Positions 54,470 through 64,000 of a stretch of DNA of 64,000 bases are shown one piece after another. Where the stretch lies: contig NC_064229.1 in the NCBI RefSeq assembly GCF_023101765.2, positions 5,398,001-5,462,000 on the forward strand, written 5' to 3'. This DNA comes from Spodoptera frugiperda (Eukaryota > Arthropoda > Insecta > Lepidoptera > Noctuidae). The translations under genes were made by a program, and so were the position numbers. How positions within the stretch are numbered: the stretch's first letter is position 1; every line of letters begins with the position of its first letter. The notes under the pieces were generated by a model. The model did not search any database, was not told the DNA's origin, and saw nothing but the letters and a program-made list of their open reading frames with translations.

Positions 54470-55455
54470 TGGTTTAGATCTATAGAATACTGATCGTGTT
54501 TTGCGAACAACAACAAAGGCTATCTCTATCGTATGTAAACTAACAATAAACCAAAATCCTTTGTATACCCGTATCATTTTGTTGACATTACACAAATAAA
54601 TATGATAACTAGAATCATGTTTTACATGACTAAACTAATTAACAAAATATTCATATTACATACTGAATTTAGGCAACAACTGGATACCTAATTACCTATT
54701 TTAAGAATGCCTATTTGGTAGTCACCATGGTGATTGCCTACAACCTTGGTCTTGATCTCTGAGTTGAGTGTCTGAGTGCGAAATACTATTGGATATTTTT
54801 CGATCTTTAGCTTTACGGAAACGGAGCCACACCATTGGACATTTAATATTTGACAGATGCTGTGATTAGACAAAAAATCCATTTCCTATTTTTGCGCCAA
54901 CTGATGTCAAAGAAAGAAAGATAGCCTTCATAACATGGGACTAATGACATGTCTGGAGAATAGTGGGTGTTACATAAATGTAATTCCTATGCACATATGC
55001 CAACGTACTTTGGAAATTAAAAAGCATGAAGTTGTATATATGTATGTACTAAACGAAAATTCAGCTAAAATTTCCCTAATGCAATAAGTGAGAGGAAAAC
55101 AGAAATAAACCAGTATCACCTTGCCAAAGTAAGACTGGGGCACTCAAATTAGAAGGTGACCTAGTTTGTACTAAAATAAAGTTTCATATCAAAAGCGTTC
55201 ACAGGTACTTGTAACCTTTTCGAATTGGGAGGGTCGGATAAACTAGACGGGGAGTTAGAGGGACTCTTTGATGATATGTGGCCACAACACAACTCTGATG
55301 GCTCCGTACCTTAAGTTGTAAAGTATTCTGTGTGTCTACACCTTTATCTTTTACACGTGTGTTCTATAAACAGGGTCAACCAAAAATGTTTTGCGATTAA
55401 TAAATAAATTGTGTCGGCAATTTAGATTTTTCGTTGACTTTTTCCTGGTTTATGT
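54470..55455. other. No gene seen
   Basis: AT-rich. A 64-codon minus ORF starting at 54882 (MDFLSNHSICQILNVQWCGS) has an ATG near TTGGCGCAAAA and a weak donor (CCAAG|GTTGTA), but nothing else supports it. Confidence 0.35.
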
Positions 55456-55458
55456 AAT

Positions 55459-55640
55459 AACCAGCTTCTGCCATCGGCGTCGCTCACGGTCCCGTGAAAT
55501 AAAAAAATGTCTTATGTGTTATTCCAGACCATAATCTGCCCCTGTTCCAAATTTCATCTCGATTCCTTTAATCGTTTTGACGTGAAGGAGTAACAAACAA
55601 ACAAACAAACAAACTTTCGCTAGGATTACCGTAGATATAA
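55459..55640 (-). mobile_element. L1p copy with (CAAA)n
   Basis: AGCTTCTGCCATCGGCGTCG, TTCCAAATTTCATCTCGATT and an (ACAA)5 run before CTTTCGCTAGGATT. Confidence 0.6.
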
Positions 55641-55644
55641 AACT

Positions 55645-56300
55645 ATCCACGTAAATCCTCTGCTAAATAATAATAAAACAGGTTACATTTGAAAACTTAT
55701 TTGTTTTCAAATCAACAAATCAGTAAGAACAGAGTTAACCTAATTTTCAAAACACAGAAATACCCATTAAAACCTTTGGCAACTAATACCTATAACTGAA
55801 CACAGCTTGCATTATGGTGCCCCTTTTAACAGTTGACTAGAAGCCAAAGACACTCTAATATGAAATGTAGAAAAATTTTGGCCGCTCGCTACAGCACTTC
55901 GAGCCAAACTGACAAGTTAGTATCTCATTGACACGTACAAGCTGAAATAAACCTTATTCTTTAGTAAGAGCAAGTAGTTTAAAAAATATTCTCTTGTAGA
56001 AGTAGTAAAGTTGAGTACGTTACTGGCTCAAAGTTGTTTTGTTTGAAACTATCATGAAAGCTTGCTTCTTGTATTGTCCCCTCGACAGTTTGCTGGAATA
56101 ATGTGAACTGAGATGTAGTCTTCCATAAAATTTTAATGTCTTCACCGCCTTGTAGGTCTCGCGGTCACATAGGGACAATCGCTCTTGTTAAGTTATCGAT
56201 GTTGAAATAAAGCATTGCTTGAATAATCTATTGTCCAATATTTTAATTGGATGTCTATATACACATTCATTAAAGACTCTTATTGACACAAAGTATCCTT
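55645..56300. other. No gene seen
   Basis: AT-rich spacer with only short ORFs. Confidence 0.4.
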
Positions 56301-56303
56301 TTT

Positions 56304-56530
56304 TATGGTAGAAGCCAGTTTAAGAGCAGACATTTCACCTGCTGGTAAGCATTCGCCGCCGCCCATGGACACCCGAAACTCCAGAGGCGTTAAAAGGAAT
56401 TTAAGGGCTATTGGAGAATCGGGGTTGGGAAAATGGGGAACGGGGGTAACTGGACCTTTAGTAACCTTATTCACACACCGAAGTACAACGCAAGCGTTTG
56501 TTTAACGTCGGTTTTCTGTGAGGCCATCGC
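56304..56530 (+). mobile_element. S4 copy
   Basis: Carries ACCTGCTGGTAAGCATTCGC, GCCGCCCATGGACACCCGAA and CGCAAGCGTTTGTTTAACGT. Two overlapping ORFs here are shadows of it. Confidence 0.7.
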
Positions 56531-56534
56531 TCTA

Positions 56535-57160
56535 TCCATCCATCAACTTGAATATTATTCAGCACTCATCAATATACAACAGTTCTTCATCTTCCACTAA
56601 TCCGTTGGAGAAATATCAAAATATATTGCAATCATACACAATTTCTTCAACTCTTATTGTAACCTAAAAATTGAGCAGAAGTCAACCTGAACACCAAAAA
56701 CTCCACACAAACCGTACTAAGAAAAAAAATTCCAATTCTCCCATACCTTCTCCACTTAAACTCGAATATGAAGTGAACTGTCCCGAACACAACAGGCACG
56801 CTCTAACAACAGGCACTTTACAGCAAATTGCATCTACTTAGTACACTGTAGGGCTGCCAGGCACAATTCCCACGAATTCAAGTGTACTAGGAAGCTATGC
56901 TTATATAAACGGCTGAATGGCACACGTAGGTAACTGTGTAGGACAACCTTTCACACGAGTGCCTCTATACGAATATGAACGTTTCCACTTCTATATAAGA
57001 GCATTAGTACCGCCCGTAAGCGGATAGGTCTTGTAACAAAATGTGGAATTATTTTATCGTTGCATATAACTGGGTATTGCCTGGAGTCGTATATGTAGTG
57101 TTCTCTTTTAGATAGAAATTGTGTTAGAGCTACGTCCCCAGTAAGGTGAAACGTATGATT
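56535..57160. other. No gene seen; isolated TATA-like string
   Basis: GCTTATATAAACGGCTG at about 56898 resembles a TATA box, but no initiator or exon follows at the right distance. Confidence 0.35.
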
Positions 57161-57163
57161 ATT

Positions 57164-57305
57164 GCCTATCCGGAGCTGCGGACTACCTAGCGGGCTAACC
57201 GAGGCTACGGCTCGAAAAGCAGGGGTGGTTTTTAGTCAGTAAGAGTCTGACACTCCCTCTCGCCTTGCCCAATGCGGGAGAAGTCATTGGATGACATTAT
57301 CCCCT
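57164..57305 (-). mobile_element. S3 copy
   Basis: Carries TATCCGGAGCTGCGGACTAC, GGCTCGAAAAGCAGGGGTGG and AGAGTCTGACACTCCCTCTC. Confidence 0.75.
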
Positions 57306-57309
57306 TAAG

Positions 57310-58325
57310 AAAATACCTACTATAGCAGTATATATAAAATCGAGTATTAAAATTAAATTCCATATTCACTTTCCACGACCTACTTTACCAAACAAGAAAA
57401 ATGTTCTTATTTTATTACAACTAACTAGTTTACGTAAAAAATGACGCTATAGAAAGTTGTAGAACAGAGTTACCTGCCAATGTAATATACGTATGTACCT
57501 GGCTATGAATTTAAAAGCTCTCACGTTAATAGACTCTCTATCTCTCTGACCTATTTACTTGTCCTATCGCGTTTTACAAACTACTTTCCGTCAAAGGTAA
57601 TAAAAATAATAGATTGAATAATATTTTATTGAGTTTTAATTAAATAATTGTTAGATGTATTTTAGGTATTTTTGTAAATAAATTCGAGGCAGTACCTTTG
57701 CCGGGTCAACTAGTCTTGTATAAATTAAGCAACTAGACACTTTAATCTAGTGTAAAGTAGTGTAGGTGTGTGTAGTGTTTATATTATTTATATAAAACTA
57801 TAGTTTTAAGAGATCTTAACAACATTCATAAACCTTTTGTTATCCGTGTAAGTAAACACAAAGGCAAATTAAAAATTTGTAACGCTCACTTTTCTCTATG
57901 CATCCTCAATCAATTCTAAATACAAAGTCAGCCATCTTGAAAACGCACTAATGTCGACTATAAATCTCGGGATTTTAAAATTGGAAGGATAAAACCGTTT
58001 TCTCTCGCGAACGATAGATTTGTCGACGTTCACCTCTGATTTCTTTACAATTTTTTATTCCGTTTCAAACCTTTTTATAAAGGAACTTTTTAAGGGCGTA
58101 AAAAGAGTTTTTTCAACATCGACAGTTATTATAAAACGATTAACTATTGATTTTTCCTTCTGGCCCTTTTAAAGGCATTTATTTTAGCTCAAATCGGTTC
58201 AAATAAATTTGGGAGAAAGACGATTATTATTGAAGAAGGTAGTCACTGTGTTAGTTTTAAATAGTACCTTAGTATTTGCGCTATTTCATAATCATTTATT
58301 TTACATTATTCATATAAAAAATTAA
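57310..58325. other. No gene seen
   Basis: AT-rich. 57945-58030 is somewhat GC-richer (GTCAGCCATCTTGAAAACGC, CTATAAATCTCGGG) and could be a promoter fragment, but it has no exon. Confidence 0.35.
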
Positions 58326-58329
58326 CCAT

Positions 58330-58457
58330 TGACCCCCTATTACATAGGATTTGTAACACAAATGGTAAAAAGTGAGTATAGCGGCATTACGTGCCGTAAT
58401 GTGCATCTCTGCCTACTCCTTCGGTGATAAAATACGTGACGTTGCGTTGCATTACGT
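58330..58457 (+). mobile_element. S1 SINE 3' half
   Basis: Carries ACCCCCTATTACATAGGATT-like start, AGCGGCATTACGTGCCGTAA and GCATCTCTGCCTACTCCTTC. Confidence 0.7.
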
Positions 58458-58459
58458 TT

Positions 58460-59250
58460 AACTATTGCTAACTCTCTATACATATATGTTACATTATTAT
58501 CTCTGTTCCAATATTATATCAAACTTAGTTAGTTTAATTAAACTAAAGATAAATTAAAAACTTTATAGCACTGTCAACACTAACCAATTTGCTGGAACTA
58601 CATTGGAACAATTTGAAAATGAACATGAATTATGATTGGTTGTTCGTGCGGAAGTTTGCGGATATTTCCCATCCCTAGTTGCGTAGAATTAGTGGCGTAA
58701 CAACGCACGAACTAATCCGAACATGTCCGCGTAAAGTTTATTGCTGTATCGACGAATTTGTTTGCCTCAACAATTTCGAGTTTTAATTATAAATTCGTTT
58801 GACTAAATAAACTAAAGGGTTGCTGATCAAAATAAGTTTTAGGACATTGTGAGGATAGGTATTGAAATGTTTATCTGATGCATTATATAGTTTTCGTCAC
58901 TTTCCAAAGCTATGTTGCTGTTTACGATTATTATCACAGTGTAAAGAGCTTGTATATTTTAGTTAAGGCTCAGTAATCGATTAATTATCATGATATTATA
59001 AAGTTCAAGTGCAGCGGAACACGAGGTCTCTTGACCCGTGGCTAGTAAAGTGGCGATAGGGGTTTAAAATAATACAAAGGACAATATTGTACCTGCCCTG
59101 GGGCTGGCTTTTTTGAGGACAATGTAACTAATGGAACACGTTTGGACGATGCGTATAGTTATTAAAGTTTCTTATTAAGTATCAGTTTTTAGATAGTATT
59201 GTCTTAGTAAAAATTTTGTCTCAACTTTTCACACGTTATTAATCTATTCC
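58460..59250. other. No gene seen
   Basis: AT-rich spacer. Confidence 0.4.
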
Positions 59251-59640
59251 TTTTTTTATGTTAAATGGGCCGACGTTTGGCCGCTATCTCGCCTGATGGT
59301 AAGTGATGATGCGGCCTACGATGGAGCACGTCTGCCCATAAGCAACCTATTCACTCGGGCTTTGAAGACACCCAGGTTATACCCATCAGGAAACACAGAC
59401 TCCGGCAAGGAGTTCCACTCCCTAGCCGTTCGCACAAGGAAGCTTGAAGCGAAGCGTTTCGTGCGTGTGGGTGGGATATCCACCATGAAACGGTGACGCC
59501 TCGCCGATTGTCTTGTGGTTCGATGATGGAAAGGACTAGGAGGAATCAAGTTGTGCAATTCCCCCTCACACTCTCCGAAATGTATCCGGTAAAAAACGGA
59601 AAGGCTTGCGACCTTGCGTCTGTGTTTAAGGCATTCCTTC
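59251..59640 (-). mobile_element. 5'-truncated non-LTR retrotransposon 3' end
   Basis: Minus strand: C-terminal pol coding, a short 3' UTR (GCCGCATCATCACTTACCAT, AGCGGCCAAACGTCGGCCCA) and an A-rich tail at 59251-59264. The 5' break at about 59640 is typical of abortive reverse transcription. Confidence 0.75.
59316..59638 (-). pseudogene. C-terminal fragment of a LINE reverse-transcriptase polyprotein
   Basis: The frame runs about 107 codons from LKHRRKVASLSVFYRIHFGE through PPTRTKRFASSFLVRTAREW and NSLPESVFPDGYNLGVFKAR to a stop at 59316. The R-T-x-x-x-W-N-S-L-P-x-x-V-F-P-x-x-Y-N-L-x-x-F-K-x-x-V-N pattern is the conserved end of ORF2 proteins in the jockey/CR1 group of insect LINEs. The endonuclease and reverse-transcriptase domains are missing. 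No start codon is present. No frameshift is seen in the retained part, so the insertion may be fairly recent. Confidence 0.75.
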
Positions 59641-59734
59641 TATCAGTGTCATCCTAATTAGTACTTTTAGGACAAGTTATACATAAATCACTCCTAAATA
59701 TAATATATTTATCAATATTACTTATTATTTACAG

Positions 59735-59951
59735 CATAAGGATCGCTGGCGTTACTAAAAGAGACAGATTTTCATGTCAGCACCGAAGAAGTGCCGTGTG
59801 TTGTGATAATCCATTTCTCGGCGTTGACATCAGGACGGCGATGATACATCGTCTTATGATTCACTGCAACGCAGCAGTTCGACGTCAACGGGAATTTATT
59901 ATTTACGATTACCTATATTTTTATTTAAAAAGAGTGAATCTGTCGGCCTAA
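59735..59951 (+). other. Open exon-like segment after a possible acceptor
   Basis: ATTATTTACAG precedes a frame of 71 codons (IRIAGVTKRDRFSCQHRRSA...) that stops at TAA 59949. It is GC-richer than its surroundings and rich in Cys, His and Arg. A minus-strand frame (MYHRRPDVNAEKWIITTHGT) is also open across part of it. No family is recognised. It could be a terminal exon or another repeat next to the LINE. Confidence 0.2.
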
Positions 59952-60065
59952 GTGTCTGTTTATAATAATTTCCTCGTCAATTTAATTAGAATTTATGTTA
60001 TGCTATTTAGGTGTATGTACTCTACTTCATATAAGCAAATACATAATCCCCATTTTTTCTCTCTC

Positions 60066-60192
60066 ACAATTCCTAATCCCCAAAAGGCCGGCAACGCACT
60101 TGTAACGATACTGGTGTTTCGAGTATCCATGGACGGCGGCAATGGTTTACCATCAGGTAATCCAACTGCTCGTTTACCGGCTTATACCATAA
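60066..60192 (-). mobile_element. S4 fragment
   Basis: Carries AAAAGGCCGGCAACGCACTT, GTATCCATGGACGGCGGCAA and TTTACCATCAGGTAATCCAA. Confidence 0.7.
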
Positions 60193-60194
60193 AA

Positions 60195-61670
60195 AAAGTT
60201 TTACACAAACGTCGTTATAAACTTAATTATTACCAAGAGAGCAACTTCGTCCATTTATTTCCCAAACCGTGATAACAACAAGTTGTTGCTGCTATACTCG
60301 AAACTTCCGCAACAATTAAATATAATTTATAACGTACTTCTTATTCTACAAGAGTGTTCTGCTTAGAGATGAAACTTATTTTACTTTCATTGTGAATCAT
60401 CCCTGGCAACAGTTAACAGCTATCTACTATGTCGAAAGCGCACCTAAACTATTGGTAGTTTATTTGTAATACTAATGATTCACTATTAATAAGAATTTGT
60501 GAACAAAACATTAATATTTAGAGGAAATATTTGCATTAAATATATAAAACATGGTGTTTTTTATCTTGACCATTACCTTCTGTCTCGACTATCTCACATT
60601 CCGAGATGAAACCCTCATTTCCTTGGTTTTAAAATAAAACTTCCTTATACTACTTGTCTTAAAACGTAGTGTATATATTAGACAAACGAGACATAGTATG
60701 TTATTAAACGTACCTAATTCTAAAATACAAACATTAAAATCGTACAGCTCCATCCATATTAAAAAAGTTCTACAGCAAAAAACTATAAAACGGCTAACTC
60801 CGGCACAACGCCTAACCTACTTACATAGCTCATCAGCATACCTGTACAGGCTATCTTTGAGCACTAAGCTAGTCCAACGTGAAGCCTAACTCTATTGACA
60901 GAGCTACGGGTACCAGGGCACCATCACATCCATACAAGTTACTTGTACAAAGCGCTCAAGCTCGAAATTGTTTCCTATTTTGCAGTTTCACAGTCAAAGA
61001 ACGACCACTGCACTGCAAATAAAATGTCCAGTTTCCCGTGGACATTTGACTCGGCCGTAGAAACGTCCGAACTACAAACATTTCATGTTTGCCTGGTACA
61101 TTGGTACTCACGTAATTAGTAAAATGGTTGGCACATGGAACACGTGTGTGAATGTAGTTTTTGAAACACATATTTTCTTTTTATTTAAACTGCTATTTCC
61201 ACATGAATGGTTAGAAAAAATTAACATATATTTTTTGTAAAAAGTTTTGTTTATATCAAAATGTAATGTTAGAATGATACGTAACAGAAAAAAATTGGTA
61301 GGTGATAAAAAAATCAGGCTATATAATGTCAGCAAATACCTATAATTTACTGAAAAGCCGTCCTTTAAATAAATGTATATAAGTAATGGAATATTTATCA
61401 CCTATTTATTCGACCGTGCAAATTGTATACCAATAAGATTGACCCTATTATCGGCGGGTAGACAAATTGGCACCGATAGCAATTCCTGTTGACTATCCTA
61501 CATTCCTGTAGCTTTTATCATATAAAACTAGTTGTCTAGAGGAACATCATACATAAACCATGATTTTTATCACACTTCGTCCTATACATAGTATTACAGA
61601 AAAGTATAGTTATTAATTTTGACATGTAAAACCCTGTGTAATTCTTGAAAGAATAAAAAGCTAGTTTGCT
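60195..61670. other. No gene seen
   Basis: AT-rich. ORFs at 60698, 60895 and 61108 have no recognisable domain. 60995-61100 is slightly GC-richer (ATGTCCAGTTTCCCGTGGAC) and open on both strands, without splice support. Confidence 0.35.
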
Positions 61671-61671
61671 A

Positions 61672-61950
61672 TGCCTCGTTGGTCGAGTGGTCTCAAATGA
61701 GACTGCGGGACAAGTGGTCTCGGGTTCGATTCCCGGGTCGGGCAAAGTATTGCTGGGCTTTTTCCGGATTTTCGAAAATTTCTCAGTAGTAGCACTGTGT
61801 CTGGAATTGTGCATGCATGCATTGCATTGGGACTTATAACACAAATTGTGAAATTGCATGGGACTTATAACACAAATTGTGAAAGGTAGATGTAAGTTGT
61901 ATAGCGGCATTACGCACCTCTACATACCCTTTCGGGGATAAAAGGATAAA
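61672..61950 (+). mobile_element. S1 SINE, full length with a 34-bp internal duplication
   Basis: Best S1 head in the window: TGGTCGAGTGGTCTCAAATG, CTCGGGTTCGATTCCCGGGT. GGGACTTATAACACAAATTG is duplicated at 61829-61882, and the tail ends CCCTTTCGGGGATAAAAG. Confidence 0.85.
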
Positions 61951-61954
61951 AAAA

Positions 61955-62820
61955 CAAGTTACAATTTCAACTCACAATCGCACCTATAAAAATCCGAACC
62001 TATCTTAGAATCTGTGCGAGATCGCTTACACCACAATGGAATTATCGCACTATGCTCAATGGAGCACCAATTTCTACGGCACGAGTTAAGGCCGGCGGCG
62101 ACGGAGATCTAACGGTTCGCACTTAAGCTTAGTTAGTTGCATTTACGTTACAAAGCATCTGGCTATCACAGAGTTTAGACTTTGAATATTATTGAGCTAA
62201 ATCCGTATCGAAACTTTGCCGTTGTTTGCCTATATGGTTGAACTAAAGTATAAGTTTCTTAAAGTTTGCTTAAAAATGGTTGTTACATCTAGAAACATCG
62301 CGCTATTTTACTATTTAACATAGATATAAAAAAAGACGTGTCACAGTTTATTTAATACCAACTGAATATTTTCTGCATTTTTTATTAAGATGTAACGATA
62401 AACGAGTAGAAAAAACGAGCCGTCAAATTATAAACGAACTGCGGGTAAACGAAAAGCACGGCTTTCCCATACTTAAAGTATTTGCACATACATGTACTTT
62501 ACAATAACTTACTTATCTACATATTATGACGAGAATAAACAATAATATCAGTCCGACAATACATAACACAATGCGTTTTAATTGTCGACCTATAAAACTT
62601 ATCTTTGTATAAAAAGGTTGGCAATAAACTAGTAGCCTTAATTGCTGCAACATGAGTGTGCGGCGCGTGACGCAAGCAATGGTGCAGGACATTCCAGTAC
62701 ATTGGCTGCCCGGCCATATTGCCGGCATGTAGTAGTTTTATACTGCCCGTATACAAGCCTTTAATGGCTACACAATTTTAGAGTTTCATTCGCTAATTCT
62801 GTAGTTGTTAATCGGTTTTA
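61955..62820. other. No gene assigned; two GC-richer patches
   Basis: 62030-62130 carries ACGAGTTAAGGCCGGCGGCG and a short open frame. 62640-62730 carries GTGCGGCGCGTGACGCAAGC and a 71-codon minus ORF (ATG at 62728) ending in a hydrophobic helix. Neither has a donor, acceptor or recognised domain. Confidence 0.3.
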
Positions 62821-62825
62821 CAGTT

Positions 62826-63112
62826 GTCATGGTGGCCCGGAGGTTATTGGCGACCGCTTGAAATCGGACTAGTACCAATGCAACATTTACTGAGTTTGTA
62901 CTTTCTAATACAATGTAGACACCAATAACATATAGCGAAGGAAATCATCATAAGGAAACCTGAGCTTATATTTTCTGCATGTAAGTAAGTCTAAAGTCGC
63001 CAACTCGCATTGAGCAGGCGTGGTTATCATTGCTTAAACCTTACTCCATTTGAGAAGAAGTTAGGCTCAACTTTACTCAGCAATGGGCACTTATAAGCTG
63101 TTGATGATGATG
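62826..63112 (+). mobile_element. S5 SINE, full length, diverged
   Basis: Head CATGGTGGCCCGGAGGTTAT, body ACATTTACTGAGTTTGTACT, tail CACTTATAAGCTGTTGATGA followed by TGATGAC. Confidence 0.75.
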
Positions 63113-63370
63113 ACATTTGTGATGTTAGATCTAGAATACTACAAGATGATTATGGCTGTTCTAATAAGGCGCCTGAATTTTTGCAAAAATCTCCTGAATA
63201 TTCTCACACGATATAATAATACCTATTACATAATATATCGAAATACACAGAGGCTTTTCGCAATAAATTAATATGTATGTAAGCAAATAGCAATCAATTG
63301 ATTTCCAGTGTCTGTCAGTGTCTAGCTGTCGTGTATGGTATGATACCTATACTATACTACATAACACACA

Positions 63371-63501
63371 CACCAATTTTGTGTACATAAAGAGTCTTAC
63401 AAAAAAGTCCTTCACAACTGCATTCGACAAAAAGACACACCAATTTTGTGCACATAAAGAGTCTTACAAAAAATCCTTCACAACTGCATTCGACAAAAAG
63501 T
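63371..63501 (+). repeat. Recent tandem duplication of about 66 bp
   Basis: Two adjacent units, each running from CACCAATTTTGTG through AAAGAGTCTTACAAAAAA to TTCACAACTGCATTCGACAA, with three or so differences. Both units are read in one frame of a 94-codon ORF starting at 63318, which I do not consider a demonstrated gene. Confidence 0.8.
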
Positions 63502-63504
63502 GTC

Positions 63505-64000
63505 GAAGTATCGAGTTCAAACGAATGAGAAATTGGACTTCAGGAACATTTATCCTTTTGGATCGGACAAAAAGCCATTCTTGTGCACTGGCTTTAGCTT
63601 GAAACTTTAGTAGATAAATCTACGTAACACCTTACCTTTTTTACTGTTTTTTTTTTTTTGAGCCTTTGTACAGAATTCTTGTGTGATTTAAAGAACCACT
63701 ACATACACAAACACACCATTACATTATATTTGTATATTTTGTAGTTTATTTAATATTTTCTTTATTTTAGTTTTAAATTAGTGTTTATGTGCTATTTCAT
63801 ACAGTTATATACGTATTAAAAAAATTGTACTCTAGACTACTTGTACATATCAGACTCCTATTTCAGCTCCATCCAAAGGTTGTCTGTAAGAAATCGCCTT
63901 GTGAGATAAGAACGCTGTTCACTACTGTTCACTATGCTTATTTATGTTGTCTTACGTGATTTTGTGATGTACAATAAAGTATTTATAAATTAAAATACTT
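63505..64000 (+). other. AT-rich end with a polyadenylation-like signal
   Basis: AATAAAGTATTTATAAATT at about 63972 looks like a poly(A) signal for a rightward transcript, preceded by the small direct repeat GTTCACTACTGTTCACTATG. Whether it ends a gene or a LINE beyond the window edge cannot be told. Confidence 0.25.

Noticed and set aside
56898..56915. TATATAAA-like core promoter
   Set aside because: No initiator, DPE or exon lies at the expected distance on either strand.
61672..61750. tRNA gene, because of good A- and B-box-like sequences
   Set aside because: It continues directly into the S1 SINE body, and the same head recurs in other S1 copies. The cloverleaf is not complete.
62513..62756. 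Two minus-strand ORFs of 71 and 79 codons, one with a C-terminal helix
   Set aside because: They overlap in different frames, show no splice sites or promoter, and have no recognisable domain.

Overview
The window is AT-rich nuclear DNA of a moth, most likely a noctuid or a close relative. The evidence is the crowding of short dispersed repeats typical of Lepidoptera: tRNA-derived SINEs, Lep1-like elements, foldback MITEs and a LINE 3' end ending in SLPESVFPDGYNLGVFKARV. There is no long open reading frame and no bacterial or viral gene organisation. Most of the longer ORFs are translations of repeats. The sequence reads as intergenic or intronic DNA with a few candidate first exons.

Repeat families, named here for cross-reference: S1 is a tRNA-derived SINE of about 280 bp (GGTTCGATTCCCGGGTCGGG, ending in a TACCCCTTCGGGGATAAAAG-like tail). 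S2 is a tRNA-derived SINE of about 190 bp (GGCGCGGTGGCTGGGCAACT head, ACACAGGAGAAAATCCTAGT tail). S3 is a roughly 150 bp repeat (AGTGTCAGACTCTTACTGAC). S4 is a repeat containing CACCTGATGGTAAGC and GGCAACGCACTTGTAACGCC on opposite strands. S5 is a roughly 290 bp SINE (GTGGCCCGGAGGTT ... GAGGCCTTTGGCCAGCAGTG). L1p marks Lep1/Helitron-like copies. MITE families are named by their ends.

Layout: 1-17 kb carries two copies of a 1.4-1.5 kb repeat (1721 and 15667) and three minus-strand first exons with signal peptides and phase-1 splice donors (4074, 5035, 12760). Two of these encode a near-identical 35-residue segment and form a small uncharacterised secreted or membrane peptide family. A candidate TATA/initiator promoter with a CRE lies at 9.3 kb. 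17.4-20.05 kb is a three-level nest: an S1 SINE split by a pogo-type DNA element, whose transposase helix-turn-helix is itself split by a second inverted-repeat element. 20-37 kb is dense in SINEs and MITEs, with several perfect hairpins, a hAT-type MITE at 28.0 kb and a cluster of TGACGTCA sites at 29.7-32.6 kb. An initiator plus DPE promoter with a noncoding first exon (37318-37526) marks a plus-strand gene; possible downstream exons lie near 44.8 and 45.2 kb. At 46.9-47.9 kb is a 1 kb TA-flanked element. At 49.03-49.22 kb there is a TATA/initiator promoter followed by a short coding first exon. 50-64 kb is again repeats, including a TTA-flanked Harbinger-like MITE (51437) and a truncated LINE with its polyA tail (59.3 kb).

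No pathway can be assembled from this window. The genes visible here are first exons, and their bodies were not found. All family names and splice sites are read by eye.
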